A DNA stretch of 64,000 nucleotides from assembly GCF_900142365.1 (NCBI RefSeq), contig NZ_FRAP01000017.1, forward strand, positions 62,001-126,000. Direction: 5' to 3'. Numbering within the stretch: position 1 is the first letter of the stretch; each line of letters starts with the position of its first letter. The position numbers were made by a program, and so were the translations under genes. Positions 42,612 to 51,359 of the stretch are shown one piece after another. The notes under the pieces were generated by a model. The model did not search any database. It saw only the letters and a list, made by a program, of their open reading frames with translations, and had not been told where the DNA came from. The stretch comes from Pseudonocardia thermophila. GTDB lineage: Bacteria > Actinomycetota > Actinomycetes > Mycobacteriales > Pseudonocardiaceae.

Positions 42612-44192
42612 TCAGCGCATGACGCCGAGGTACCGCGCGTCGATCGAGCCGGCCCAGCGCCACGGCATGGAGTCGACGCCGGTGACTTTCGGCGAGTACG
42701 CCCAGAGCTGCTTGCTCGCGCAGAGCAGGATCACCGACGCCTGTTCGGCCGACGCGGTCCAGATCTGCCGGTAGAGCTCGCCGCGCTGCTCGGGGGAGAG
42801 GGTCGGGTCGGCGGCCCGTGCGGCGATCGGCACCACCTGGTCGCGGATCCCCTCGGCCGCGCTGAAGCCGCCGAAGTAGGTGCTCTGCAGCAGCTGCGCG
42901 GGTTCGGCATCGGTCGGCATCGAACCGAGGTAGGCTGGGTGCTCGCCCTGGCGGTAGCCCGCCATCGCCGCCGCGGATGGGAGCGGGGTGAGCTCCACGG
43001 TCACACCGACCGCGGCGAGCTGGGCCTGGATGGCCTGGGCGATCGATTCGAAGGTCGATCCCGCGGTGAACGCGAGCCGGAACCGCAGATCGGTCACCCC
43101 CGCCTCGGCGAGCAGCTGCTTCGCTCGGTCCGGGTCGAAGGCCAGGCGGTCCTCCAGCCCGTCGGCGTGCGCCCAGTGGCCGGGCGCGTACGGCTGGACC
43201 CGCGGGGTGCAGTCCCCGCCCAGCAGGTCGCGGGAGATCGCCTCGCGGTCGATCGCGATCGAGACGGCCTGCCGCACGCGCGGATCGGTGAACGGCGGCG
43301 CGGATCCGTGCACGAACATCGAGTACGGGGTGAGCACCTCGGTCTTGAAGATCGAGAACGCGCCGGACTCGGCGAGCTTCTCCCCGGTCTTGATGTCCGG
43401 ACCGGTGAGCTGGACGAGGTCGAGCTGCCCGGCGCGCAGGGCGTTGAGCCGGGTCGAGCCCTGCGCGCTGTAGACGATCTGGACGGTCGCCGGTTTGGCG
43501 GCGTCGTCGTCCCAGTACCCGCCGGGTGCTCGGGTGAGCGTGATGGCTTCACCGGGACGGAACTCGGAGACCACATAAGGGCCGGAACCGGCGTCGCCGG
43601 GCGCGAGCGCGAGGTCCCGGCCGTCGGCGATCGCCTTCGGGCTGATGATCTCCCCGCCGGCGTAGGCGAGGACGGTCGGCAGCTCCGCGCCGCGGCCCGG
43701 TACCAGGTTCAGCCGGACCGTGGCAGGGTCGACGACGTCGATGGAGGTGACGGCATCGAGCAGCGGTGCCACCGTGCTGCCCGGCAGAGTCTTGTTGCGC
43801 TCGAGCGTCGTCTTCACCGCCGTCGCGTCCACGGGTGTGCCGTCGTGGAACCGCACCCCCTCCCGCAGGGTGAACTCCAGGCTCGACCCGTCCGGCGCGA
43901 ACCGCCACGCCGTCGCGAGCATCGGCTTGACCTGCAGGTCGTCCTCGAGCCGGGTGAGCCGGTCGTAGAGCAGGAACGTCGGTGGCAGCGCGCCCTGGGT
44001 GGGCAGCACGGCGGGATCGAGGGTGAGCGGAGGTCCCGCCAGGCCGATGCGCAGCGTCGCCTCGCGGTCGAGCTCGGGTGCGCCGGCATCGGTGGCCGCC
44101 GGACCGGGGGAGGAGCACGCGACGGCGAGCGCCGCAGCCGTCACGAGCGCGACGCATCGGCCCGCTGCGGCGAGCAGGGTGCGGACGTTCAT
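42612..44192 (-). CDS. orphan family 5 solute-binding lipoprotein
   Basis: 526 residues. Signal peptide with lipobox AVACSS near residue 26. FAPDGSSLEFTLREGVRFHDGTP and VRQAVSIAIDREAISRDLL are hallmark segments of ABC family 5 binding proteins. No ABC permease or ATPase lies nearby; the genes around it encode a TRAP transporter and dehydrogenases, so it may work with an importer elsewhere or act as a sensor. ATG at 44192 follows GAGAGGCTCCC. It shares the class, but only low similarity, with the binding protein at 8461. Confidence 0.9.
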   Translation of the reverse strand: MNVRTLLAAAGRCVALVTAAALAVACSSPGPAATDAGAPELDREATLRIGLAGPPLTLDPAVLPTQGALPPTFLLYDRLTRLEDDLQVKPMLATAWRFAPDGSSLEFTLREGVRFHDGTPVDATAVKTTLERNKTLPGSTVAPLLDAVTSIDVVDPATVRLNLVPGRGAELPTVLAYAGGEIISPKAIADGRDLALAPGDAGSGPYVVSEFRPGEAITLTRAPGGYWDDDAAKPATVQIVYSAQGSTRLNALRAGQLDLVQLTGPDIKTGEKLAESGAFSIFKTEVLTPYSMFVHGSAPPFTDPRVRQAVSIAIDREAISRDLLGGDCTPRVQPYAPGHWAHADGLEDRLAFDPDRAKQLLAEAGVTDLRFRLAFTAGSTFESIAQAIQAQLAAVGVTVELTPLPSAAAMAGYRQGEHPAYLGSMPTDAEPAQLLQSTYFGGFSAAEGIRDQVVPIAARAADPTLSPEQRGELYRQIWTASAEQASVILLCASKQLWAYSPKVTGVDSMPWRWAGSIDARYLGVMR

Positions 44193-44208
44193 GGGAGCCT
44201 CTCTCCGA

Positions 44209-45090
44209 TCAGCCGACCGGGCTGCCGGACGGGGTGTCGTGCTGCTGGAAGCGGCTGCGGAACGGCGGGGGCGGAGTGCGGCCGAGCAGCCGGTTCGCGC
44301 GCTCGGCCATCGCGGACAGGACGATCTCCGGCTGGGTGACGATGAAGAACTCCCCGCGGGCCGCCTGCTCCATGATCTGCTCGGCGGCCTCAGCCGGGCT
44401 GATGGCGTGGCTCATCGCCTCGCGCATCCGCTCGCGGTGCCGCTCGACCGCGGCGAGGTCCCCGCTGTCCACCCCGCCCGCCCGCTCGAAGATGTTGGAG
44501 GCGACCATCGCGGGGAGCACGGCGGCGACGGCGACGTTCGCGCCGATCTCGGCCAGCTCCTGGTGGAGGCACTCGGTCATGGCGAGCACCGCGTGCTTGC
44601 TCAGGATGTAGGGCGCCTGCATCGGCACCGCGGTCACGGACCCGACGGACGCCATCGTCAGGACATGGCTGCGCTCGGCCGCGGCGATCATCCGCGGCAG
44701 GAACGCCCGGATGCCGTGGAACACCCCGCTGATGTTGATGTCGAGCACCCTGCGCCAGCGGTCGAGCGGGACGTCCCAGAGGTAGCCGAACTGCTCGACG
44801 CCGGCGTTGTTGATCAGCAGCCGCACCGGGCCGTGCGCGTCGTGGACGCGTTCGGCGAGGTCGGTCATCGCATCCGCGTCCCGTACGTCGACGACGTGGC
44901 ACTGCGCGCGACCGCCGGACCGGACGATCTCGTCGGTGACCCGGTGCACCCCCACCTCGTCGACGTCGGTCAGCACGACGTGCATGTCGAGCCGGCCGGC
45001 CAGGTAGCGGGCGAGGCCTTCCCCGATGCCCGAGCCTGCGCCGGTCACCACGGCGGTCCCGCCGCCGAACACCTCCTGCTGTGTGGGCAC
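44209..45090 (-). CDS. short-chain dehydrogenase/reductase
   Basis: 293 residues. NAD(P) motif TGAGSGIG near residue 17, NNAG at about 93, catalytic Ser in TMASVGS and YxxxK as YILSK. A C-terminal extension of about 40 residues (FFIVTQPEIVLSAMAERANRLLG) is like those of SDRs acting on bulky alcohols. It probably interconverts a ring alcohol and ketone. GTG at 45090; 27 bases separate it from the upstream SDR. Confidence 0.9.
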   Translation of the reverse strand: MPTQQEVFGGGTAVVTGAGSGIGEGLARYLAGRLDMHVVLTDVDEVGVHRVTDEIVRSGGRAQCHVVDVRDADAMTDLAERVHDAHGPVRLLINNAGVEQFGYLWDVPLDRWRRVLDINISGVFHGIRAFLPRMIAAAERSHVLTMASVGSVTAVPMQAPYILSKHAVLAMTECLHQELAEIGANVAVAAVLPAMVASNIFERAGGVDSGDLAAVERHRERMREAMSHAISPAEAAEQIMEQAARGEFFIVTQPEIVLSAMAERANRLLGRTPPPPFRSRFQQHDTPSGSPVG

Positions 45091-45117
45091 GCGTACCTCC
45101 GTGAGTGGGACGGGACG

Positions 45118-45873
45118 TCAGCGGGCGGCGATGAGCGCGCCGCCGTCGAGGGCGACCGTCTGGCCGGTGATCCATCCGGAGCGCGGGCTGAGCAGGAAGG
45201 CCGCGAGCTCGGCGGTGTCCTCCGCCGTGCCGACCCGCCCGAGCGGGTACTTCGCGGCGACCTGCGCCTCGTGCCCGTCGAGCAGCGGCGCGGTGAAGCT
45301 GGTCCGGATCACCGCGGGTGCGATCGCGTTGACCCGCACCCCCGGAGCCAGCTCCTGGGCGAACTGGCGGGTGAGGTGGACGACCGCGGCCTTGCTCGCT
45401 GTGTAGGCGCCGAGACCCCGGGAGGGATGCAGCCCGCCCATCGAGGCGACGTTGAGGATCACGCCGCCGTGCTCGGCCATCCAGGCGTGCCAGGCGCGGG
45501 CCGTCCAGCCCACGACGGCGAACGTGTTCACCTCGAAGACCGTGCGGATCGTCCGCATCGGGGTGTCCACCAGCGGCTGGAACGCCGGGCTGAACCCGGC
45601 GTTGTTGACCAGCAGGTCCAGCCGGCCGAGCTCCGCGACGGCGCGCTCGACCGCCTCCGCCTGGTGGGCTTCGTCCTCGGCGGATCCCCGGACGGCCACC
45701 ACCTTCGTGTGTTGCGCCAGCCGTTCGGCGGCCGCGGCGAGCTCGTCCTCCTTCCGCGCCGTGATCACGAGGTGGGCGCCGCGGCGGGCGAGGTGCTCGG
45801 CGACGGCGAAGCCGATGCCCCGCGAGCCGCCCGTGACCAGCGCGACCTTCCCCGCGAACTCTTGCTCGATCAT
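45118..45873 (-). CDS. short-chain dehydrogenase/reductase
   Basis: 251 residues, a classical SDR. TGGSRGIG near residue 14, NNAG, Ser in NVASMGG and YTASK for the active site, and the common C-terminal SGWITGQTVALDGG. It would oxidise a secondary alcohol to a ketone, the substrate type needed by the monooxygenase encoded just upstream. ATG at 45873 overlaps the monooxygenase stop (ATGA). Confidence 0.92.
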   Translation of the reverse strand: MIEQEFAGKVALVTGGSRGIGFAVAEHLARRGAHLVITARKEDELAAAAERLAQHTKVVAVRGSAEDEAHQAEAVERAVAELGRLDLLVNNAGFSPAFQPLVDTPMRTIRTVFEVNTFAVVGWTARAWHAWMAEHGGVILNVASMGGLHPSRGLGAYTASKAAVVHLTRQFAQELAPGVRVNAIAPAVIRTSFTAPLLDGHEAQVAAKYPLGRVGTAEDTAELAAFLLSPRSGWITGQTVALDGGALIAAR

Positions 45874-47384
45874 CGCTCCCCGATCCGCCGCGCCGACGCC
45901 GAGATCAACGGGGTCGTCTTCGTGAGCAGGGCGTACACCTTCATGCCCTCGCCCCAGCCGATGACGTTCCGCCCCGAGGGCGAGCGGCCGTAGTTGTTCA
46001 CCTCCGGGTACCTGGCGACGACGTTGCGCTCGAGCCGCTTCTGGACGAGCAGGTTGAACAGGTCCATCACCGGTTTGCGGACCTCGATCGCCGTGACGCC
46101 CCGCCGCAGCATCCGCTTCAGGTTGGCGACCACGAACTCGGTCTGGCGCTCGTGCATGAACATGATCGGGGCGCCGTTCGTGTTCGGCCCGTAGAGCATG
46201 TAGAAGTTCGGGAACCCGGCCACCGTGAGGCCGAGGAACGCTTGAGCGTCGCCCTGCCAGACGTCGTGGATGCTGCGGCCCTCGCGGCCGACGACGTCGA
46301 GCGTCGCCAGGAACGACGCCGCCGTGAACCCGGTCGCCATGACCAGGACGTCGATCTCGTGGTAGGCGCCCGTCGCGTCGACCACCCCGTGTTCGGTGAC
46401 CGTGGTGACGGCGTGCGGGACGAGCTCGACGTTGTCCCGCAGGAGCGTGGGGTAGAACTTGCTCTCCTTCACCGGGCGCTTTCCGCCGAACGGGTAGTCG
46501 GGAGTCACCAGCTTCGCCAGGTCCGGCCGGTCCCGGAACGTCGTCCTGATGAACTCCTCGCAGATCCGCTGGGCCTGCACGTTCGCCTTCGTGCCCTCGA
46601 TGAACGAGCGCCCGCCCTGGTAGACCATCGCCTGCCGCAGGCGCACCCACCGGCGGTAGAGCGGACGGCTGAGCCTGGCGCGCTCCGCCGCGGTGAACTC
46701 GCGGTCCGGCTTCGGCAGGACCCAGCCGGGCTGGCGCTGGAAGACGTAGAGCTTCGCGACGTCCGGTGCGATGGCCGGCACGATCTGCGCGGCTGTCGAG
46801 CCGGTGCCGACGACCGCCACCCGCTTGCCGCGCAGGTCGACGTCGTGGTCCCAGCGGGCGGAGTGGAAGGCCGCGCCGCGGAACCGGTCGAGCCCCGGCC
46901 AGTCCGGGTACTTCGGGTTGTTCAGCAGCCCGACGGCCGTGACGACGACGTTGAACCGCTCGCAGGACCCGTCGGAGGCGTGGACCTCGTAGGTGTGGGT
47001 CCGCTCGTCCCAGACCGCGCGGGTGACGGCCGTCCCGAGCCGGATGTGCGGCCACAGCTGGAAGCGGTCGACGACGTTGCGCAGGTACGCCAGCAGCTCC
47101 GGCTGGCGGACGTGGGTGCGGGTGAAGTCGAAGGGGTGGAAGCTGAAGGAGTAGAACGGGACCGGCGTGTCGACCTCGGCACCGGGGAACGTGTTGTCGT
47201 ACCAGGTGCCGCCGATCCCGTCGCTCTTCTCGAAGACGGTGAAGTCCTCGATGCCCAGGCGGCGCAGGGCGACGGCCATGCAGATGCCCCCGGCCCCGGC
47301 CCCGACCACGGCCACCCGCAGCCGGGGGTGCTCGGTCGTGCGTCGGGGGCGCGTCGCGCCGGAGGTTTCGGTCGCCGCCTGCAT
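45870..47384 (-). CDS. Baeyer-Villiger-type flavin monooxygenase
   Basis: 504 residues. FAD motif VVGAGAGGICMA, second NADPH motif VVGTGSTAAQ, and between them the Baeyer-Villiger fingerprint FRGAAFHSARWD (FxGxxxHxxxW). GIGGTWYDNTFPGAEVDTP is the typical early segment. It inserts oxygen next to a ketone to give an ester or lactone, using NADPH and O2. ATG at 47384 has GGAGGGTGG upstream and is preferred over an in-frame start at 47420. First gene of the minus-strand operon; its promoter overlaps a palindromic operator. Confidence 0.92.
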   Translation of the reverse strand: MQAATETSGATRPRRTTEHPRLRVAVVGAGAGGICMAVALRRLGIEDFTVFEKSDGIGGTWYDNTFPGAEVDTPVPFYSFSFHPFDFTRTHVRQPELLAYLRNVVDRFQLWPHIRLGTAVTRAVWDERTHTYEVHASDGSCERFNVVVTAVGLLNNPKYPDWPGLDRFRGAAFHSARWDHDVDLRGKRVAVVGTGSTAAQIVPAIAPDVAKLYVFQRQPGWVLPKPDREFTAAERARLSRPLYRRWVRLRQAMVYQGGRSFIEGTKANVQAQRICEEFIRTTFRDRPDLAKLVTPDYPFGGKRPVKESKFYPTLLRDNVELVPHAVTTVTEHGVVDATGAYHEIDVLVMATGFTAASFLATLDVVGREGRSIHDVWQGDAQAFLGLTVAGFPNFYMLYGPNTNGAPIMFMHERQTEFVVANLKRMLRRGVTAIEVRKPVMDLFNLLVQKRLERNVVARYPEVNNYGRSPSGRNVIGWGEGMKVYALLTKTTPLISASARRIGER

Positions 47385-47421
47385 CCACCCTCCACTCGTC
47401 GGGCCGCACTGCCACGACAAT

Positions 47422-47438
47422 GTTCCGTGAGACGGAAC
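47422..47438. promoter_or_regulatory. operator palindrome, GTTCC-N7-GGAAC
   Basis: GTTCCGTGAGACGGAAC is a perfect inverted repeat around GAG. It overlaps the -10 box (47436-47441) of the minus-strand promoter. Confidence 0.65.
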
Positions 47439-47463
47439 GTATGTTCAGAATTGAGACTAGCAA
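47436..47463 (-). promoter_or_regulatory. candidate promoter of the monooxygenase operon
   Basis: On the minus strand TTGCTA (47463-47458) and TACGTT (47441-47436) are separated by 16 bases, 52 bases before the start codon. Confidence 0.45.
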
Positions 47464-47480
47464 CCGGAAACGGTGGCGGC

Positions 47481-47520
47481 TAGTGTGATCGAAGGAACAT
47501 CTGTTCCATTTCAAGGAACA
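47481..47520 (+). promoter_or_regulatory. -10-like box and operator palindromes of the MFS gene
   Basis: TAGTGT (47481-47486) is a possible -10. Directly after the expected start point lie GGAACATCTGTTCC (47494-47507, perfect palindrome) and GTTCCATTTCAAGGAAC (47503-47519), which repeats the GTTCC-N7-GGAAC pattern of the other side. The two overlap. Confidence 0.55.
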
Positions 47521-47536
47521 TCCGACGAGGAGTGCG

Positions 47537-48865
47537 ATGGGGGACCTCCGCTCGATCCGGGGCCCGGCCCGGCATCGAGAACTCGCCGCGGCGAGCGTCG
47601 GCAACGTCGTGGAGCTGTTCGACTGGCTGCTGTTCGCCAGCCTGGCCCCGTACTTCGCCGGGGCGCTCTTCCCCGGTGAGGATCCCGTCGCCGGCCTGAT
47701 CTACGCATACGCGGTCTTCGCCGTCGGCTTCGTCTTCCGGCCGCTCGGCGCCGCGGTGATGGGCCGGGTCGTCGACCGCAGGGGGCGGCGGTTCGCCCTG
47801 CTCCTGTCGATCGCCGTGACGTCGCTGGCTGCGCTGGTGATCGCGGTGACGCCCGACTACGCGACGATCGGGATCGCCGCGCCGATCGTCGTGGTCCTCG
47901 CCCGGCTCGCCCAGGGCCTCACGATCAGCGGGGAGCAGTCCGCCGCGGGCACCTACCTGCTGGAGATGGCGCCGCCGCGCCACCGGTTCCTGTTCGGTGC
48001 GGTCTCGATGGCCGCCGTGTCCGTCGGCCAGCTGCTCACGCTCGCCTGCGTGGCCGCACTGCTGGTGGTCTACGGGCCCGACGGTGTCGCGGAGGGCGGC
48101 TGGCGGCTGGGCTTCGTCGCCTGCGCCGTGCTCGGCCTCGTCGCGCTCATGATCCGCAGGCTCGCCCCGGAGAGCGAGGTCTTCACCGAGAGGGTCGCGA
48201 CGCAGCGGCCGCCGCAGCTGCCGATCCTGCGCCGCCACAAGCGCCAGCTGCTCGCCGTCTTCCTGACGATCGCCCCGACCTCGATGGGGCTCTACTTCGT
48301 CACCGCCTACCTGCCGGTCTTCTTCGACCAGGCGGGGATCGCCGACAAGGCGAGCATCTCCGGGCAGTTGCCGCTGCTGACGCTGTACCTGATCGCCGTC
48401 ATCACGCTCACCGGGCCCGTGGCCGACCGGTTCGGCGGCCTGCGGGTCGCCCGGATCGGGAACGCCCTGCTCGCCGTGGTCACCGTGCCCGTGATCGTGG
48501 CCGTCACCTCCGGGGCGCTGCCGGTCGTGGCCGGGCTGCTCGTCTACCTGACCGGGCTCGGCATCATCACCGCTCCGGTCGCGGTCATCGGCGTCAGCCT
48601 GTTCCCGGCCGTCGTGCGCGGGGTCGGGGCAGGTATCCCGACCGCGGTGTCCGTCGTGCTCTTCGGGGGCACCTTCCCGCTCGTCGCGCAGTCGCTCACC
48701 GCGGCGGGCAACGCTGATCTCGTCCCGTGGTTGGTCGGGCTCGGGGCCCTGCTCGGCTTCTGCGGAACGGTGCTGGCGCGGACCTCCGACATCGAGCGCT
48801 CGCTGGCCGCCGACGGTCTGCCCGCCGATCGGGTGGTCACGGGTTCGGACGGCGGTGCGGTGTGA
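47537..48865 (+). CDS. MFS transporter (metabolite:H+ symporter-like)
   Basis: 442 residues with twelve membrane spans. VGNVVELFDWLLFASLAPYFAGALF at the N terminus and FRPLGAAVMGRVVDRRGRR after span 2 are typical of the MHS group, which imports organic acids, betaines and aromatic or alicyclic acids. AGTYLLEMAPPRHR matches span 4/5. ATG at 47537 has GACGAGGAG upstream. Divergent from the monooxygenase operon; likely the importer for the compound degraded by the right-hand clusters. Confidence 0.9.
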   Translation: MGDLRSIRGPARHRELAAASVGNVVELFDWLLFASLAPYFAGALFPGEDPVAGLIYAYAVFAVGFVFRPLGAAVMGRVVDRRGRRFALLLSIAVTSLAALVIAVTPDYATIGIAAPIVVVLARLAQGLTISGEQSAAGTYLLEMAPPRHRFLFGAVSMAAVSVGQLLTLACVAALLVVYGPDGVAEGGWRLGFVACAVLGLVALMIRRLAPESEVFTERVATQRPPQLPILRRHKRQLLAVFLTIAPTSMGLYFVTAYLPVFFDQAGIADKASISGQLPLLTLYLIAVITLTGPVADRFGGLRVARIGNALLAVVTVPVIVAVTSGALPVVAGLLVYLTGLGIITAPVAVIGVSLFPAVVRGVGAGIPTAVSVVLFGGTFPLVAQSLTAAGNADLVPWLVGLGALLGFCGTVLARTSDIERSLAADGLPADRVVTGSDGGAV

Positions 48866-48916
48866 GCGGCTCCAGAGTCGCGCACCGCCCAGCAGACCTG
48901 ACATGAGGAGGACGGC

Positions 48917-49480
48917 ATGGACGCCGATGTGCAGGAGATGCTCGATCATCACCGGATCCGCCAGACGCTGCAGGACTACTGCTTCGCCTGCGACCGGGCC
49001 GACGAGCTGGCCATGGCGCAGCTGTACGTGGAGGACAGTTGGGACGACCACGGGGTCGTGCGAGCGCCGGGCCGGGAGTACGCCGAGGTGATGACCGCTC
49101 GGCTGCTGCAGAACAGCCGCAGCATCTCCCACCACCTCGGCCAGTCCACCATCCGCGTGGACGGCGACACGGCCGGTGCCGAGACCTACTACATCGCGGT
49201 GATGGTGACCGTCGACGACGACGGGCGGGAGATCTGCAACCAGATGGGCGGGCGCTTCATCGATCGGCTCGTCCGCACGGACGGCCGGTGGCTGATCAAG
49301 CACCGCCGCATCGTCCGCGACTGGGGCATCAGCCTGCCGGTGGAGCACGACTGGACGCTGGTGGCCGGGCTGCCCGACGGCGCGCGCTCGGGGGATGACC
49401 CGGCGTTCGAGGTGCTGGGCAGGCGGCACAACGGCTTCCGGCCCGACTTCGCCGGCCGTGCCGCCGGTGATGGCGGCTGA
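48917..49480 (+). CDS. NTF2/SnoaL-like protein
   Basis: 187 residues. A compact alpha+beta domain with early helices (EMLDHHRIRQTLQDYCFACDRAD) followed by YVEDSWDDHGVV and a C-terminal strand set containing GRFIDRLVRTDGRWLIKHRRIVRDWG matches SnoaL-like 4 domains. Members act as dehydratases, isomerases or ring-hydroxylase small subunits; no large dioxygenase subunit lies here, so an isomerase or dehydratase role is more likely. ATG at 48917 has GAGGAGG upstream. Probably cotranscribed with the MFS gene. Confidence 0.82.
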   Translation: MDADVQEMLDHHRIRQTLQDYCFACDRADELAMAQLYVEDSWDDHGVVRAPGREYAEVMTARLLQNSRSISHHLGQSTIRVDGDTAGAETYYIAVMVTVDDDGREICNQMGGRFIDRLVRTDGRWLIKHRRIVRDWGISLPVEHDWTLVAGLPDGARSGDDPAFEVLGRRHNGFRPDFAGRAAGDGG

Positions 49481-49495
49481 CGGGAGGCACGACGA

Positions 49496-49532
49496 CGCGC
49501 CGGCTGGGACGCCCCGCGTCCTGGCCGGCGCG
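49496..49532. terminator. bidirectional terminator between convergent genes
   Basis: A stem of about 17 pairs: CGCGCCGGC (49496-49504) with GCCGGCGCG (49524-49532), two G-T wobbles, then GGACGC (49507-49512) with GCGTCC (49516-49521), and a CCC loop. It sits between two convergent genes. Confidence 0.75.
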
Positions 49533-49553
49533 CTCCGTGGCCACTGGGCTTGG

Positions 49554-51047
49554 TCAGATCCCCGCGCCGGGCTCACCTTCGAGGATGATCGCCTTGGTCT
49601 CGAGGTAGGTGAGCAGGCCTTCCCGACCGCCTTCCCGGCCGATGCCGGACTGCTTGAACCCGCCGAAGGCGATGCCGTAGTCGGCGCGCTGCGCGTTGTG
49701 CCCCACGGTGCCCGAGCGCAGGCGGCGGGCGATCCGGTACGCCCGTTCGGGATCGTTGGTGAACACGGACGCGTTGAGCCCGTAGATGGTGTCGTTCGCG
49801 ATCCGCACCCCCTCGGCCTCGTCGCTCGCCGGGATCACGCTCAGCACCGGCCCGAAGATCTCCTCCTGGGCGATCGGGCACGCGGGGTCGACGTCGCCGA
49901 ACACCGTCGGCTCGATGTAGTACCCCTTGGGCAGCTGCGGCGGACGGCGGCCGCCCGCGGCGAGGGTGGCGTTGTCGCGAAGGCCCAGTGCGATGTAGCG
50001 CTCCACGCGGTCGCGCTGGCGCTCCGCGGCGAGCGGGCCCATGTCGGTGGCCTCGTCGAACGGGTCGCCGACCCGGATCGCCCGGAAGCTCTCGGCCAGT
50101 GCCTCCACGAGCTCGTCGTGGCGCTCGCGGCCGACGACGACCCGGGTGAGCGACGAGCACACCTGGCCGGTGAGGCGTCGCGCCGACGCCGACAGCGAGG
50201 CGGCCGCGGTGGCGATGTCGTAGTCGTCCAGGATCACCGCCGCCGACTTGCCGCCCAGCTCGAGGGTGCAGCGCGCGATGCGGTCCGCGCACAGCGCCGC
50301 GATCCGCCGCCCGGTCGCGGTGGAGCCGGTGAACGCGATCTTGTCGATGCGCGGGTCGCGGACGAGCTGCTCGGAGACCTCGCGGTCCGCCGTGACGATG
50401 TTGAGCACCCCGGGCGGCAGGCCGACCGCCTCGGCGACCTCGCCCAGCACCAGCCCCTCGATCGGGGCCTCCGGCGCGAGCTTGAGCACGACCGTGCATC
50501 CCGCGACGAGCGCCGGGGCGACCTTGTGCGTGATGATCGCGAGCGGGCTGTTCCACGGGATGATCGCGCCGACGACGCCCACCGGTTCCCTGGCCAGCAG
50601 ACCGACCTGACCGGCGACCGGCTTGCGGCGCTCGACGAACGCGAACTCGTCGGCCAGGGCGGCGTAGTCGTGCCACGCTGCGGCCACCCCGGGCAGCATC
50701 GCGCTCGCCGCGGAGTGGACGATCCCCATCTCGCAGGTCCAGATCCGGCTGAGGGCGTCCGCCCGCGCCGCGAGCTCGGTGCCGATCGCGCGGACGTACC
50801 TGCCGCGCTCGGCGGGATCCAGCCTGCTCCACGGGCCTTCGTCGAAGGCGTGCCTGGCCGCGGCGATCGCCCGGTCCATGTCGGCGGGAGCTGCTTCGGC
50901 CACCGTGGCGAACACGTCTTCGGTCGCCGGCTGGATCACCTCGATGACGCGGTCGGTGGCGGGTGCCGTCCAGCTCCCGTCGATGAAGAACTCCTGCAGG
51001 TGGGCGACGCCGGCGCCCGTGCCGAGCTCCGTGATCGTGTCTGTCAC
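49554..51047 (-). CDS. aldehyde dehydrogenase family protein
   Basis: 497 residues, full length. PWNSPLAIITHKVAPAL, the base Glu in LELGGKSAAVI, and the nucleophile Cys297 in LTGQVCSSLTRVVV are all intact. HNAQRADYGIAFGGFKQSGIGREGG is the usual C-terminal end. It oxidises an aldehyde such as one formed from an opened ring. GTG at 51047 has AGAGGAG upstream; longer in-frame versions are unsupported. Transcribed divergently from the 51360 operon across a region with a shared operator. Confidence 0.93.
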   Translation of the reverse strand: MTDTITELGTGAGVAHLQEFFIDGSWTAPATDRVIEVIQPATEDVFATVAEAAPADMDRAIAAARHAFDEGPWSRLDPAERGRYVRAIGTELAARADALSRIWTCEMGIVHSAASAMLPGVAAAWHDYAALADEFAFVERRKPVAGQVGLLAREPVGVVGAIIPWNSPLAIITHKVAPALVAGCTVVLKLAPEAPIEGLVLGEVAEAVGLPPGVLNIVTADREVSEQLVRDPRIDKIAFTGSTATGRRIAALCADRIARCTLELGGKSAAVILDDYDIATAAASLSASARRLTGQVCSSLTRVVVGRERHDELVEALAESFRAIRVGDPFDEATDMGPLAAERQRDRVERYIALGLRDNATLAAGGRRPPQLPKGYYIEPTVFGDVDPACPIAQEEIFGPVLSVIPASDEAEGVRIANDTIYGLNASVFTNDPERAYRIARRLRSGTVGHNAQRADYGIAFGGFKQSGIGREGGREGLLTYLETKAIILEGEPGAGI

Positions 51048-51166
51048 CGGACTCCTCTTGGGTCGAAGCTCGCGAGCCGGCCGGAGGCGAAGAGTGCTCG
51101 GCCTGGTCCGGTTCGCAGGAGCGCCGCCGGGGCCTGCGGGGACCCCGGGGTCGGCGAACGGACTGC

Positions 51167-51194
51167 TTGACAACTGCGAACCGGACACTAGCGT
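51167..51194 (+). promoter_or_regulatory. candidate promoter of the CoA catabolic operon
   Basis: A perfect TTGACA (51167-51172) and TAGCGT (51189-51194) are separated by 16 bases, about 165 bases before the first gene, leaving a long untranslated leader. Confidence 0.6.
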
Positions 51195-51215
51195 GTCACT
51201 CGAGACGAAACAACC

Positions 51216-51232
51216 GTTCCGTCATGCTGAAC
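51216..51232. promoter_or_regulatory. operator-like site, GTTCC-N7-TGAAC
   Basis: GTTCCGTCATGCTGAAC has the same 17-bp spacing as the palindromes at 47422 and 47503 with one mismatch in the right half-site. It lies about 20 bases behind the -10 box. Confidence 0.5.
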
Positions 51233-51359
51233 AATCGCGGTCGATGGTTCCGCGGTTCGCGCGGCCCGGGCGGCGCGCGGGGCGACCGGAGGGGCCCACG
51301 CGCGTCGACCGGAGCGCATGACCAGCCCGTGGCTCCCCAGGTGTGGAGGTACCGAACAG

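Larger units (their letters stand above)
51048..51359. other. 312-base divergent promoter region
   Basis: No gene. Contains a good + strand promoter (51167-51194) and an operator-like site (51216-51232). A CCGGGG-rich stretch near 51140 separates it from the aldehyde dehydrogenase start. Confidence 0.7.

Noticed and set aside
47401..51240. KstR/KstR2-type steroid operators
   Set aside because: The palindromes found have GTTCC/GGAAC half-sites with 7-base spacing and do not fit the KstR or KstR2 consensus as I know it.
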